Shown in pieces: positions 33,287 to 42,562 of a stretch of 64,000 bases of DNA. Both the position numbers and the translations under genes were made by a program. Position 1 is the stretch's first letter, and every line of letters starts with the position of its first letter. The DNA is from Brevibacillus sedimenti (lineage in GTDB: Bacteria > Bacillota > Bacilli > Brevibacillales > Brevibacillaceae): contig NZ_CP064048.1 of the NCBI RefSeq assembly GCF_020923495.1, positions 211,501 to 275,500 on the forward strand, written 5' to 3'. The notes beneath the pieces were generated by a model. The model had not been told where the DNA came from. It ran no database searches and worked only from the letters and a program-made list of their open reading frames with translations.

Positions 33287-34051
33287 CTACAGCGTATGAG
33301 CGTCGTCGCGGTGCGCAAACACGCGGGACTCCATCACACCGGGATGCTGTTTGGCCAGGACGAGCAGGTTTTCCAGGTAGTAGTAGTGGCTTTCCAGCAG
33401 CTCCACGTCCTTGCGGGTAATCGTTTTGGCCTGCAGATACTGCTGCATCTCCAGAACGCAGCGCTCCATCTTTTCGGCGAAGTCGTTTGCCCTCAGCATC
33501 TGCTCCACCTCAGGATAGGCGGACTTTAGGCGGGTGATCTCCCCGTGCACCTTGGTCCCCTCCAGAATGATCTGGTATGCCGCCCGTTCGCGGGAAGTCG
33601 CAGTGGCCAGTTCCTCCTCCCGACGAGCCGCGCGCAAAGCGGACAAGTACGTGATAAAATGGTACACAGTTAAAAATAAAGGCCCCAAAAATAAAATGAT
33701 CCCCGCTTTGTAGACGTGTTGGTTGGTCATGTTGCTGATCAGCAGGAACAGATGAAACAAAATCGCTCCCAGCCACGCGTAAATGATGACCTGATGATTC
33801 ACCTTGCCCGCTTCCTGCTGGCGGGAAAAGACGAACGTCAGGCCCAGCAGGTAAAAGGCGAGCAGCGTAAAACTGGCGCTGAACAGCGCCATCTCCATAT
33901 CCTGCAGCCAGGCTGCATTGGCGGGAATTTCGATCAGAAACTCAAAGGCGAGCACCAGCAGTGAGAAGAGCAGGCCCATGATCCAGAACCGGCTCACTTC
34001 CGAGTCGTTGCGACGGCGCGAGCGGTGCCGTTCTGCGCGGGATTCTCTCAA
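33287..34051 (-). CDS. Hypothetical membrane protein with cytoplasmic helical tail
   Basis: Protein of 254 residues, family unknown to me. A basic, Arg-rich N-terminus (ESRAERHRSRRRNDSEVSRF) is followed by four membrane helices (for example FWIMGLLFSLLVLAFEFLIE and AWLGAILFHLFLLISN) and a charged, coiled-coil-prone C-terminal tail of about 110 residues containing ARREEELATATSRERAAYQI and LLESHYYYLENLLVL. This layout suggests a membrane-tethered scaffold or sensor. The start is TTG at 34051 with GAGGTGAG 5-7 bases upstream. Monocistronic with its own terminator. Confidence 0.72.
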   Translation of the reverse strand: MRESRAERHRSRRRNDSEVSRFWIMGLLFSLLVLAFEFLIEIPANAAWLQDMEMALFSASFTLLAFYLLGLTFVFSRQQEAGKVNHQVIIYAWLGAILFHLFLLISNMTNQHVYKAGIILFLGPLFLTVYHFITYLSALRAARREEELATATSRERAAYQIILEGTKVHGEITRLKSAYPEVEQMLRANDFAEKMERCVLEMQQYLQAKTITRKDVELLESHYYYLENLLVLAKQHPGVMESRVFAHRDDAHTL

Positions 34052-34141
34052 TTGTTCTCACCTCACATCCTGTTTATGATTCGCCACGATTCTCCCTTAT
34101 TCCTCTCGGGGCCCGTCGAAATCTGACATCGGAGGCTGACC

Positions 34142-35548
34142 ATGAGATCACTGCCCACCGCTTTTGTCGAGCGGATGAAAACATTGTTGAAAGACGAGTA
34201 CGCCGCTTTTGCCGCCGGTTTTGACCGGCCGCCCAGCCAGGGGCTGCGGATCAATCCGCTGAAAATCGACAGGGAGCGCTTTGTTCAGCTCTCCCCGTTT
34301 GCCCTCGAACCAGTTCCCTGGTGTCCGGAGGGCTTTCGCTATGCCGAAGGGGAACGCCCCGGCAAACACCCGTACCACGCTGCCGGCCTGTACTATCTGC
34401 AGGAGCCCAGCGCCATGTCGCCGGCCGAAGCGCTGCAGGTGCAGCCGGGCGAGACCGTGCTCGACCTGTGCGCCGCACCGGGCGGAAAAACGACCCAACT
34501 TGCCGCCGCACTGCGCGGTCAGGGGCTTTTGATCGCCAATGAAATTCATCCCGTACGGGCCAAGGCGCTCTCGGAAAACGTGGAGCGGCTCGGCATCGCC
34601 AACGCCATCGTCACCAACGAGACGCCGGAACGGTTGGCCGAGCGGTTTCCCCGCTTCTTTGACCGCATCCTGGTGGACGCTCCCTGCTCCGGCGAAGGAA
34701 TGTTCCGCAAACTGCCGGAAGCGATTGACGACTGGTCGCCGGAAAAGGTGGCGGAGTGTCACCGCATCCAGCAGGAGATACTGGACGCCGCGGCGGCCAT
34801 GTTGAAACCGGGTGGGACGCTGGTCTACTCCACGTGCACCTTTGCGCCGCTGGAAAACGAACAGTCGATTGCGTCCTTCCTCGCTCGCCATCCGGAGTTT
34901 GCCCTGACTCCCCTGCCCCATCCCGAGTGGTTCGCGCCCGGCGTCCCCGAGTGGGCCGAGCCGCCGCTGCCGGAACTCACGCATTCAGCGCGGCTCTGGC
35001 CGCACCGCCTCGACGGGGAAGGCCACTACCTGGCCAAACTGTGCAAGCAGGCGGACGACGAAGGGAACGCCCCTTCCAGACGGCGCAGGGAGAAGCGCGG
35101 GAAAACGGCGGCAGCCGGACGGAAGGAAGCGATCGGGGCGTGGCGCACGTTTGCGGCCCAGTCCCTGCCCGGCATCGCGGAACAATTTATCGACGACGCG
35201 GCCTTCCTGCTGTTTGGCGACCAGTTGTATGTCACCCCGGCGCCTGACCTTGATCTGGACGGTCTGAAAGTGGTGCGGGCTGGCCTCCACCTCGGCACCG
35301 TGAAAAAGAATCGGCTGGAACCTGCCCACGCCCTGGCGCTGGCCGTCCCCCAAGCCGCCGCCGCACGCACAGCTGCATTTGCGGCAGATGACCCCGAGCT
35401 CGTGCGCTACTTGAAGGGAGAAGCGTTGGCACGTGACGGCGAAAACGGCTGGACGCTGGTCACCGTGGACGGATTTCCGCTCGGCTGGGGCAAGCAGGCG
35501 GACGGCCAGTTGAAAAACCATTATCCCAAAGGGCTGCGCTGGCTGTGA
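34142..35548 (+). CDS. rsmF: 16S rRNA m5C methyltransferase (RsmF/NSUN family)
   Basis: RNA cytosine-5 methyltransferase of 468 residues. The NOL1/NOP2/sun catalytic domain has the SAM motif VLDLCAAPGGKTTQLAA (about 100-116), motif IV DAPCSGEGMFRK with one catalytic Cys and motif VI VYSTCTFAPLENE with the second. C-terminal PUA-like and RsmF domains follow, ending FPLGWGKQADGQLKNHYPKG, which is the RsmF/YebU type of ending rather than RsmB. Monocistronic; terminator at 35597. Confidence 0.93.
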   Translation: MRSLPTAFVERMKTLLKDEYAAFAAGFDRPPSQGLRINPLKIDRERFVQLSPFALEPVPWCPEGFRYAEGERPGKHPYHAAGLYYLQEPSAMSPAEALQVQPGETVLDLCAAPGGKTTQLAAALRGQGLLIANEIHPVRAKALSENVERLGIANAIVTNETPERLAERFPRFFDRILVDAPCSGEGMFRKLPEAIDDWSPEKVAECHRIQQEILDAAAAMLKPGGTLVYSTCTFAPLENEQSIASFLARHPEFALTPLPHPEWFAPGVPEWAEPPLPELTHSARLWPHRLDGEGHYLAKLCKQADDEGNAPSRRRREKRGKTAAAGRKEAIGAWRTFAAQSLPGIAEQFIDDAAFLLFGDQLYVTPAPDLDLDGLKVVRAGLHLGTVKKNRLEPAHALALAVPQAAAARTAAFAADDPELVRYLKGEALARDGENGWTLVTVDGFPLGWGKQADGQLKNHYPKGLRWL

Positions 35549-35596
35549 TCATATAGTACCCGTCGGGAAGCCTACGCGGCCCGCAAAACGAAAACG

Positions 35597-35645
35597 GCCC
35601 ACCGCAGGAGAGCAGGCACTCACGCGGTGGGCTGCTGCGTTTTTT
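35597..35645 (+). terminator. Terminator of rsmF
   Basis: GCCCACCGC / GCGGTGGGC perfect stem, then GCTGCGTTTTTT on the plus strand. Confidence 0.85.
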
Positions 35646-35696
35646 CCGCTTTTTTACGCCTGGACGGCCTCGTCGTTGTCTGTTTGCCGGCCATGC

Positions 35697-35725
35697 AAAA
35701 AAGCAGCCCATACCACATGGACTGC
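35697..35725 (-). terminator. Terminator of the DEAD-box helicase gene
   Basis: GCAGTCC / GGGCTGC stem (one G-U pair) followed by six T on the minus strand. Confidence 0.8.
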
Positions 35726-35753
35726 CTTTCGCGTGGCGGTTTGCCGCCCGATG

Positions 35754-37154
35754 TTAGCCCCTGCCGCGCGGTTTTTTGCCCTTTGCCGCTTTGCGGGCCG
35801 CCATTGCCTCTTGGCGACGGCGGTTTTTCTCGTACAAGGTCTTGAGTGATTCCAGTTCCCGTTCCAGCTTTTTCTTGTAGCCCGGCTTCACCTTGATCTT
35901 CTTTTTCAGCGCCTCGCGGATGGGGGCGTACTGCTTTTCCTTTTCCTTCAACTGTTCTTTGGCCTTTTGCTCGCGCAGTTGGGCAAAGTACGCTTCCCGC
36001 TCCTCTGCCCGCTTGCGGCGGCCGGCGTCCAGATGGCGGCCTACCACCAGCAGTTTTTCCTCAATCGGCGCCTTGGTCGCCTTGGCGAAGCGGGTCATGA
36101 TGCTTTTTTGGCGGGGAGAGACAAGAGAGATGGCGATTCCCTTCTGCCCCGCCCGTCCGGTGCGGCCGACGCGGTGGATGTAGCTCTCCACGTCATTGGG
36201 AACATCGTAGTTGACGACGTGTGTCACCCCTTCGACGTCCAGACCGCGGGCAGCGATGTCGGTTGCCACCAGGTACTGAAACTTGATGTCGCGGAACTGC
36301 TTCATCAGCTGTTCCCGCTTGTTTTGCGACAGGTCGCCGTACAGCGCTTCCGCCGAAAAGCCGTTTTCCTGCAGGCGGGCCGTCAACTGCTGGACGCGCG
36401 CCTGGGTGTTGGCAAAGATGATGCAGAGATACGGATTCTCATTTTCCAACAGGTCCACCAGCGCATCCATCTTGTCGCTCTGATTGACCACGTAGTAGAT
36501 TTGTTCAATGCTCTCCACCGTCTTCTGCTTTGCCTCGATTCGGATGTGGGGCGGCTGCTTCATGTAGTACTGAGCCAGCTTTTTCACCGAATCCGGCATG
36601 GTGGCGGAGAACAGAAGCGTTTGCCGGTGCTGCGGCGTCCCCTCGATAATCTCATGGACCTCCTCAAGAAAGCCCATCTCCATCATCTTGTCAGCCTCGT
36701 CCAACACCAGCGTGGAAATGCGGCCGAAGTGAAGCGAGCCCCGCCTCATGTGGTCCAGCACCCTTCCCGGGGTGCCGACGACGATGTGGACAACATGCTT
36801 GAGCTTGCTCAACTGCCGTTCAATATCCGTCCCGCCGTGCAAAGAGAGTACGTTGACGTTCAGGTATTTGCCCAGCTTCTCCACTTCTTCGGCGATCTGG
36901 ATCGACAGCTCACGGGTGGGCGTCAGGATCAGCGCCTGAATGTCCCGTTTGCCCGGCGGCAGCCGCTCCAGGATCGGCAGCACAAACGCGGCGGTCTTGC
37001 CCGTCCCCGTTTGCGCCTGGCCGATCACGTCCTTCCCTTCGAGAATTAGCGGGATCGCCTCCGCCTGAATCGGCGTCGGCTCTTTATAAAACAGGTCGTG
37101 AATGCCCTGCATCAACTCCGGTCGAAAGCCAAACATCGCAAACGATTTCGCCAT
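35754..37154 (-). CDS. DEAD-box ATP-dependent RNA helicase
   Basis: RNA helicase of 466 residues with all core motifs: Q-motif FRPELMQGIHDLFYKEPTPIQ, motif I AQTGTGKT, Ia PTRELSIQ, II VLDEAD, III SAT, V ARGLDVEGV and VI YIHRVGRTGRAG. A highly basic C-terminal tail (about 370-466, ending KKPRGRG) would bind RNA. It resembles the CshB/YfmL group, which act in ribosome assembly and cold-stress RNA turnover. ATG 37154 has AAAGGAAG; the frame to 37256 adds residues that belong to the intergenic region. Monocistronic. Confidence 0.93.
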   Translation of the reverse strand: MAKSFAMFGFRPELMQGIHDLFYKEPTPIQAEAIPLILEGKDVIGQAQTGTGKTAAFVLPILERLPPGKRDIQALILTPTRELSIQIAEEVEKLGKYLNVNVLSLHGGTDIERQLSKLKHVVHIVVGTPGRVLDHMRRGSLHFGRISTLVLDEADKMMEMGFLEEVHEIIEGTPQHRQTLLFSATMPDSVKKLAQYYMKQPPHIRIEAKQKTVESIEQIYYVVNQSDKMDALVDLLENENPYLCIIFANTQARVQQLTARLQENGFSAEALYGDLSQNKREQLMKQFRDIKFQYLVATDIAARGLDVEGVTHVVNYDVPNDVESYIHRVGRTGRAGQKGIAISLVSPRQKSIMTRFAKATKAPIEEKLLVVGRHLDAGRRKRAEEREAYFAQLREQKAKEQLKEKEKQYAPIREALKKKIKVKPGYKKKLERELESLKTLYEKNRRRQEAMAARKAAKGKKPRGRG

Positions 37155-37200
37155 GGTGTCACTTCCTTTCACATCCTTTAATAGTATGACAGTCTTGCCA

Positions 37201-37250
37201 AAAAAACAACAAAAGGCGGCCGGCTGCAGAAATTCCGCAACGCGCCGCCT
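37201..37250 (-). terminator. Terminator of relQ-pepV
   Basis: AGGCGGC / GCCGCCT stem with a long loop, followed by TTTTGTTGTTTTTTT on the minus strand. Confidence 0.75.
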
Positions 37251-37256
37251 GCACAA

Positions 37257-38693
37257 TCATTTCGCCAGTTCGTAAATGGCCTGGGCGTAGATCGCTGTCG
37301 CCTTGATCAGATCGTCCACCAAAATGTGCTCGTCCCGCTGGTGAGCGCTGTCCGGCCGGCCTGGAAACAGCGGTCCAAACGCCACCCCCACGTCCAGCGA
37401 ACGGCCGTACGTGGCTCCGCCGATGGCGATGATCTCGGCCTCCTGTCCGGTCTGCTCCGTGTACACCCGCTGCAGCGTGGTGATCAGCGGGTGCTGCGGG
37501 TCAACCCGATGGGGCTCCAGGTGCTCCACCACTTCCAACGAAAATGCCGCTTCCGCCAGCCGCTGTTCCAGAATCGCCTTCCACCGCTCAAACGGCTGGG
37601 AATGCGGATAGCGAATATTGACGCCAAACACGGCATCCCCGTCCGCCTCATAGCGAATGATGCCGGTGTTGAGGGTGAGCGGTCCCATTTCCTTGTCGTC
37701 GCAAGCGATGCCGATTGCCTTTCCGTCGTGCTGCCGATGGAAATAACGATCCGCAAAGCGGGCGAACTGCCGGCCCCGTTCGTCCAGTGTCAGCCCGGCC
37801 AAAAAGTGCAGCAGTTCCGTACCCGCGTTTACGCCCAAACTCGGATTCATGGCGTGAACGGAAACGCCCTCCATCTGCACATGCACCTGACCGCCGCGCA
37901 CGTCCGCCGCTCCGCTCAGCCCCATCTCCCGCACATACGCGCCAAAGCGCTCGGCCAGTTCCAGGCCGGTCATGGAGAGCGGCTCGAGCACGGCCTCCGC
38001 CTTGTCCGGCACCATGTTCATGCGCAGGCCTGCAGACAGCGTCAGCAGTCTGGCGTCAGGCCGGTCAACAGGCGTAATCTGCTGCGCCGCATACGCAGCC
38101 GCAGTCTGCGTCAGCATCAGGTCGGTCAGTCCTTTTTCCGCGTAGATCAGTGGAAAGTCAGCGTCCGGCGAAAAGCCCATCGTCGGCATTTCTTCGGTTT
38201 GGAAATAGGTTCTCACACACCGCCAGTTGGACTCCTCGTCCGTGCCAAAGATGAGCCGCACCCGTTTGGACAGCGGCAGCCCCAGTTCCTTGACAATTTT
38301 GGCGGCAAAGATGGCGGCCATGGTCGGCCCCTTGTCGTCAATTGCGCCGCGAGCCACGATTTTGCCGTCCACGATTTCGGCCGCATACGGCGGCGAGCTC
38401 CAGCCGTCCCCTTCCGGCACAACGTCAACGTGACTGAGGATGCCGATCAGCTCCTCACCCTCGCCCAACTCCGCATGGGCAGCGTATCCCCCGACATCCT
38501 TGACTGTCATGCCAGCCTCTTTGCACACCGTAAGCACGTAGTCAAGCGCTTGGCGGATGCCTTCTCCAAACGGCGCGCCGTCCCGGGCAGTCGTCGGATC
38601 GAGCACGCTTTTGATTTGCAGAAATTCCCGCACGGCGGCAAGCAGTTCGTCTTTTCGCTTTTCCGCCTCTTGTTGCCAATCAACCCTTGTCAT
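37257..38693 (-). CDS. pepV: M20 family dipeptidase PepV
   Basis: Zinc dipeptidase of 478 residues. Metal ligands and catalytic residues are present: HVDVVPEGDGW, then ARGAIDDKGP with the bridging Asp, and FGTDEESNW with the general-base Glu; a lid domain follows, and AIGGATYGRSLDVGVAFGPL lies near the end. It cleaves Xaa dipeptides in the cytoplasm, recycling peptides. The ATG is inside the end of relQ (14-base overlap) with a poor ribosome-binding site, so it depends on translational coupling. Confidence 0.93.
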   Translation of the reverse strand: MTRVDWQQEAEKRKDELLAAVREFLQIKSVLDPTTARDGAPFGEGIRQALDYVLTVCKEAGMTVKDVGGYAAHAELGEGEELIGILSHVDVVPEGDGWSSPPYAAEIVDGKIVARGAIDDKGPTMAAIFAAKIVKELGLPLSKRVRLIFGTDEESNWRCVRTYFQTEEMPTMGFSPDADFPLIYAEKGLTDLMLTQTAAAYAAQQITPVDRPDARLLTLSAGLRMNMVPDKAEAVLEPLSMTGLELAERFGAYVREMGLSGAADVRGGQVHVQMEGVSVHAMNPSLGVNAGTELLHFLAGLTLDERGRQFARFADRYFHRQHDGKAIGIACDDKEMGPLTLNTGIIRYEADGDAVFGVNIRYPHSQPFERWKAILEQRLAEAAFSLEVVEHLEPHRVDPQHPLITTLQRVYTEQTGQEAEIIAIGGATYGRSLDVGVAFGPLFPGRPDSAHQRDEHILVDDLIKATAIYAQAIYELAK

Positions 38694-39420
38694 CGTTTGA
38701 TTTCGTCCCTTCCGTCGTCGTACTGTCGTCTTTTGCCGCCTGTGCCGCATCCAGATCCAAATCCAGCTCCACCAGCGAAATAAGCGACTCCATCGGCACC
38801 TCCTGCGCGGTGAACTCCACCTGCGCTTCCTTGATTTCTTCGCGGATGTTGTTCATTTCGCTGTCCAGCTTGTAGGACGCTTTGGCCGCCTCGATCAGGC
38901 GCTGCCGGATGGCGGACGGGATAATTCCTTCGTATTTGTAGTTGAGAGAGTGTTCTATGGTCGCCCAAAAGTTCATGCCCAGCGTGCGGACCTGGATTTC
39001 CACCGGGATGGTGACCTGTCCGCGCGCCGTCATCAACGGGTATTCCACAGCCAGGTGGTACCCTCTGTACCCGCTTTCCTTGGGTTTGGAAACGTAGTCT
39101 TTCTCCAGGTAAACGCGCATGTCATTGCGCTGTCGTATCATTTCCACGACGGCCGGAATGTCATCGATAAACTGGCAGATGATCCGGATTCCCGCGATGT
39201 CCCTGAGCTCCCAGCAGATGTTCTCGTCGATGGGAAACTGCAGGCGGTTCGCCTTGCTGTAAATGCTCGGGATGGACTTGACTCGTCCCGTGACGAACTC
39301 GATGGGGGAGTGTTCCTTGCGCTTACGCAGCTCGTTGCGGATGTTTTTCAGCTTGACCTTGATTTCTTCCACGGCTTGTTCGAACGGTAGCAGATATAGT
39401 TCCCAATCTAGTTTGTGCAC
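38680..39420 (-). CDS. relQ: RelQ/SasB-type small alarmone synthetase
   Basis: (p)ppGpp synthetase of 246 residues without hydrolase or regulatory domains. The synthetase core has HSPIEFVTGRVKSIPSIYSK, RDIAGIRIICQFIDDI and KESGYRGYHLAVEYP, then VEIQVRTLGMNFWATIEHSL. It matches B. subtilis YjbM (SasB), but is about 35 residues longer: an acidic, Asp/Ala/Thr-rich tail (LVELDLDLDAAQAAKDDS). The start is GTG 39420 with GGAGGGG 6 bases upstream. It heads a two-gene unit with pepV. Confidence 0.92.
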   Translation of the reverse strand: MHKLDWELYLLPFEQAVEEIKVKLKNIRNELRKRKEHSPIEFVTGRVKSIPSIYSKANRLQFPIDENICWELRDIAGIRIICQFIDDIPAVVEMIRQRNDMRVYLEKDYVSKPKESGYRGYHLAVEYPLMTARGQVTIPVEIQVRTLGMNFWATIEHSLNYKYEGIIPSAIRQRLIEAAKASYKLDSEMNNIREEIKEAQVEFTAQEVPMESLISLVELDLDLDAAQAAKDDSTTTEGTKSNDDKG

Positions 39421-39490
39421 ACTGGTCCCCTCCGGCCCGAAACTCCATCGTCCTTATGATTCAACATTTTGAATGAGATATCCTCCCATA

Positions 39491-39524
39491 AAAAGAAAGA
39501 AGACCCGCTTCCCGGGTCTTTTTT
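39491..39524. terminator. Bidirectional terminator between relQ region and chemoreceptor gene
   Basis: AGACCCG / CGGGTCT stem with T-rich tails on both strands; on the minus strand it ends the chemoreceptor transcript. Confidence 0.8.
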
Positions 39525-39601
39525 ACAGGGATCGCAGGGCTCGGCCCGGTTTGGGGAATGCGGCAAGAAAACCTTGGCCGTCCCTTTGCCAACCGCTCCT
39601 G

Positions 39602-41686
39602 CTATTCTTTTCTGTCGTCCAGCCGGAACGCCGTCAGCGAGCTAGTGAGCCGCTCCGCCAGCACGGCCAGTTGGTCCGCGGAAGCGGCGATCAGCTCCAT
39701 CGCCGCGTTCTGCTCTTCGACAGCGGCGGAAATGCCCTGCACGCCGGCTGCCGCCTCCCGGGAAGCAGCCGATACTTCCTGGGCGACCGCCACCACCTGC
39801 TGCGCGTCTGGAGCCATCCGGGCAAACGCCTGGCTGACACCTTCCATTTCCGCAGAGACGCGGCGGATATTGTGTTCAATCCGGCGAAACATCTCATCCG
39901 ACTGTCCGGCGGTCCGCCTTCCTTCCGCCACCGTGCGCGTGCCGTCGTCCATCTGCTCCACGATGGCGGCCGTGCTTTTCTGGATCTCGCTGATCATCGA
40001 TACGATCTGCTGCGCCGCCGCGTTCGTCCCCTCGGCCAGTTTGCGCACTTCCTCCGCCACGACTGCAAATCCTTTGCCGTGCTCGCCGGCGCGTGCCGCC
40101 TCGATGCCTGCGTTGAGCGCGAGCAGGTTGGTCTGCCGGGCGATCTCCGTGATGACAGCGATGATCTGTGATATGTCACGCGATCGCTGCTCCAGCTGTT
40201 GTACCGTCTGCGTCGTCGCCGTCACCGCCCGGTCGATCTCCTCCATGCTGGCGATGACCGCCTCCACCGCCTGCCGTCCCGCTTCAGCGTCGTCCTTCAT
40301 CTCGCGCGACGAAAGCGTGACCTGCTCCACGTGGCTGGTAACGCTGTGGACGCTGGCGGTCAGTTCCTCCGCCAAATGCAGCGTGTGCCCCATTTTGTCT
40401 ACCTGCCTGTCGGCCGACGCTGACACGTCCTCGACGACCCGGGTGATCTGCTCGCCGGAAGAGGCAATCTCCGCGGTATTGCCGTGAATCTCGCGAACCG
40501 ATTCCGTCACCGACGCAGCCGCCTGCCGCACCTGCCGCAAAATCTCATGGAGCTGTTCCCGCATGGCAAGCAGGGAACGGGCCAGCTCGCCCAGCTCGTC
40601 CGAGCGTTTCAGCAACCTCGCGGGAAAGGGCGCGGTAAAATCTCCCCGGCCGATCTGCCCGGCGATGGACAGAAGGCCAGCGAACGAGCGGCGCAGACCG
40701 GCAGACGCCCCCCAGGCGATGGCCATCACCAGCACAAGCACAATGCCGTTAAACAGTATAATCGCATTTCGAATCTGATTAGGCCCGGTCATGATCTCCG
40801 TCATGTTCATCTCCGCCAGGATGGCCCAGTTGAGCTTGCCCACCTGTACCCGGTCGTAGGCGACCAGCACCTCCTCCCCGCGATAGTCGACAGCTTGGGC
40901 TGTGCCCGCGTTGCTGCCGGAAGACAGCGCCTGTTCGGCAATCGGCGTCTCCACTTTCTGCCTAAGCATCGTCTCCTGCCCGTTCCCCAATTCGGTCCGC
41001 ATCAGCTTGTCCGCCCCGATCAGGTAGATTTTCCCCGTTTCACCCAACCCCTCGCGCCGGTTCAACTGGCGGGAGACATAGTCCAGGGAAACCTCTGCGG
41101 CGAGCTGTCCGATCACCGTCCCGTGATCAAAGATCGGCACGGCCATGAAAACGGCGGGCACGCCGCCGGACGGTTCGTAACGGCTGACGTCCGACAGTTC
41201 CAGACTGTATCCCTTGGCCGCTTGTTTTACCGTCTGCCCCAAAGGGGTGCCGCTGTACGGACCGTCGTACAAGTTGGTGCCGAAGTCGGCCTGCGGATTC
41301 GTCTGGTACACCACGTCGCCATTCGCGTTGAGCAGGTACGCGTTGGCAAACCCGTAGCGGGACACCTCCATCTTCAGTTCCTTGCCCCAGATTTGCTCCG
41401 CTTCCTGGTAGGCAGGTGCCTCCCGTCCCAGCTTCCACACGCCATCAAAGGCGGCCAGCGACTGCACCACCGAACCGGACGCCGCCAGCGTCTCCAGGTT
41501 TTTGGAGCGTTCGCGGAAGTAGTTTTCCACCTGCTCCTTGTTGCTGTTGCGGAGTGCCTCCAGCGTCGCCGCACTGCCCTCCAGCAGGCCCCGCTTGGTC
41601 TCCGTGTAGGCAAACACCCCCGCTGCCGTCAGCGGCACAACGCCGGTCAGCAGCAAAGCGATCAATACCCGCGCCCCCAATTTCAT
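39602..41686 (-). CDS. Methyl-accepting chemotaxis protein
   Basis: Chemoreceptor of 694 residues: membrane helix 1 ([20 protein letters not shown]), an extracellular dCache-type sensor (about 30-300), membrane helix 2 ([19 protein letters not shown]), a HAMP domain and a long coiled coil. The signalling tip is [20 protein letters not shown], then [20 protein letters not shown], essentially invariant in the family. The ligand is unknown; dCache domains commonly bind amino acids. No CheR-binding pentapeptide is seen at the C-terminus. Monocistronic. Confidence 0.95.
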   Translation of the reverse strand: MKLGARVLIALLLTGVVPLTAAGVFAYTETKRGLLEGSAATLEALRNSNKEQVENYFRERSKNLETLAASGSVVQSLAAFDGVWKLGREAPAYQEAEQIWGKELKMEVSRYGFANAYLLNANGDVVYQTNPQADFGTNLYDGPYSGTPLGQTVKQAAKGYSLELSDVSRYEPSGGVPAVFMAVPIFDHGTVIGQLAAEVSLDYVSRQLNRREGLGETGKIYLIGADKLMRTELGNGQETMLRQKVETPIAEQALSSGSNAGTAQAVDYRGEEVLVAYDRVQVGKLNWAILAEMNMTEIMTGPNQIRNAIILFNGIVLVLVMAIAWGASAGLRRSFAGLLSIAGQIGRGDFTAPFPARLLKRSDELGELARSLLAMREQLHEILRQVRQAAASVTESVREIHGNTAEIASSGEQITRVVEDVSASADRQVDKMGHTLHLAEELTASVHSVTSHVEQVTLSSREMKDDAEAGRQAVEAVIASMEEIDRAVTATTQTVQQLEQRSRDISQIIAVITEIARQTNLLALNAGIEAARAGEHGKGFAVVAEEVRKLAEGTNAAAQQIVSMISEIQKSTAAIVEQMDDGTRTVAEGRRTAGQSDEMFRRIEHNIRRVSAEMEGVSQAFARMAPDAQQVVAVAQEVSAASREAAAGVQGISAAVEEQNAAMELIAASADQLAVLAERLTSSLTAFRLDDRKE

Positions 41687-41810
41687 GACATGAGCCCCCT
41701 TGAAACGACCTGTGTTTTCTAAATTCTAAATTCTATGAATGGTACAAATATATTACCATAGACCTAGAAAAAAATATCCAGTTTTGTCCGTGCGTGTCAG
41801 AAAAATTGGC

Positions 41811-41862
41811 AAAAAAAAAACGCGCCCGCACGACGGCTGATACAGCCTGCCGCACACACGCG
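41811..41862 (-). terminator. Terminator of the acetyltransferase gene
   Basis: ACGCG-anchored long stem (CGCGCCCGCACGACGG with CCGCACACACGCG) followed by ten T on the minus strand. Confidence 0.78.
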
Positions 41863-41887
41863 TCCTGCCGGCGGGGAACGGTGACGC

Positions 41888-42367
41888 CTACGCTGTCGCC
41901 GTCTCCACGATCATCGCAATCTCGTCGCACATCGGCAGTTTGGAGCAGTTGATGCAGTCCTTCCATACCTTTTGCGGCAACGTCTCCTTGGCTACCACGC
42001 GGAATCCGCACTTTTCAAAGAATGCCTTCTGATAGGTAAGCGCCAGCACCCGGTTGATTCCCAGCAGACGGCACTGCTCCACGAGATGCAGCACCAACTG
42101 TTTGCCGACGCCCATGCCTTTGGCTTTCTCGGCGATGGCAAGCGAACGGATTTCCGCCAAATCCTCCCAAAGAATATGCAGGCCGGCCACGCCGATGACG
42201 CTTTCCCCGTCGTGGGCGACGACGAACGACTGCAGGTGTTCGCAGACGGAGAGTTTCGTCCGCGGCAGCATCAGCCCCTGTTGTGCATATTGATTAATAA
42301 TCTCAAGCATCTGGTCGACGTCCCTCATGGTTGCCTGACGCACGGTCAACGTCTTTGTGACACTCAT
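41888..42367 (-). CDS. GNAT acetyltransferase (ArgA-like)
   Basis: N-acetyltransferase of 159 residues. Acetyl-CoA motif A is IRSLAIAEKAKGMGVGKQLV, followed by LALTYQKAFFEKCGF and a C-terminal DCINCSKLPMCDE Cys cluster. This shape is typical of short ArgA-related (COG1246) acetyltransferases, which may acetylate glutamate or another amino acid; activity is not certain. ATG 42367 has GGGGGAG upstream. Divergent from the tetR gene across an AT-rich gap. Confidence 0.85.
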   Translation of the reverse strand: MSVTKTLTVRQATMRDVDQMLEIINQYAQQGLMLPRTKLSVCEHLQSFVVAHDGESVIGVAGLHILWEDLAEIRSLAIAEKAKGMGVGKQLVLHLVEQCRLLGINRVLALTYQKAFFEKCGFRVVAKETLPQKVWKDCINCSKLPMCDEIAMIVETATA

Positions 42368-42521
42368 TCTGCACTCCCCCACTCCATCTCCTCAACGCCT
42401 CAATCCACATAATAATTATTCATTATGATATATAAATATACATCCAGTCGAAAGAGAAGTCTATCCTTTTTTCCGTCATTTTGCTATTGGGCGGACAAAC
42501 GCATTTCTTTTAAATGGAACA

Positions 42522-42540
42522 ATTGTGCTATAATCACAAT
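42522..42540 (+). promoter_or_regulatory. tetR promoter with overlapping palindromic operator
   Basis: ATTGTG, seven bases, CACAAT form a 19-base palindrome whose centre contains the extended -10 TGCTATAAT (42526-42534). A repressor bound here would block RNA polymerase, so the TetR protein encoded 22 bases downstream probably represses itself. Confidence 0.6.
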
Positions 42541-42562
42541 AATAGAACGGAGGTGTTTCCCT

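Noticed and set aside
37326-38783. 485-codon plus-strand frame opposite pepV
   Set aside because: Shadow of pepV; no ribosome-binding site and no recognisable motif.
42400-42440. PerR/Fur-like box between the acetyltransferase and tetR genes
   Set aside because: Only the TAATAATTA core matches; the flanks do not, and the region is simply AT rich.
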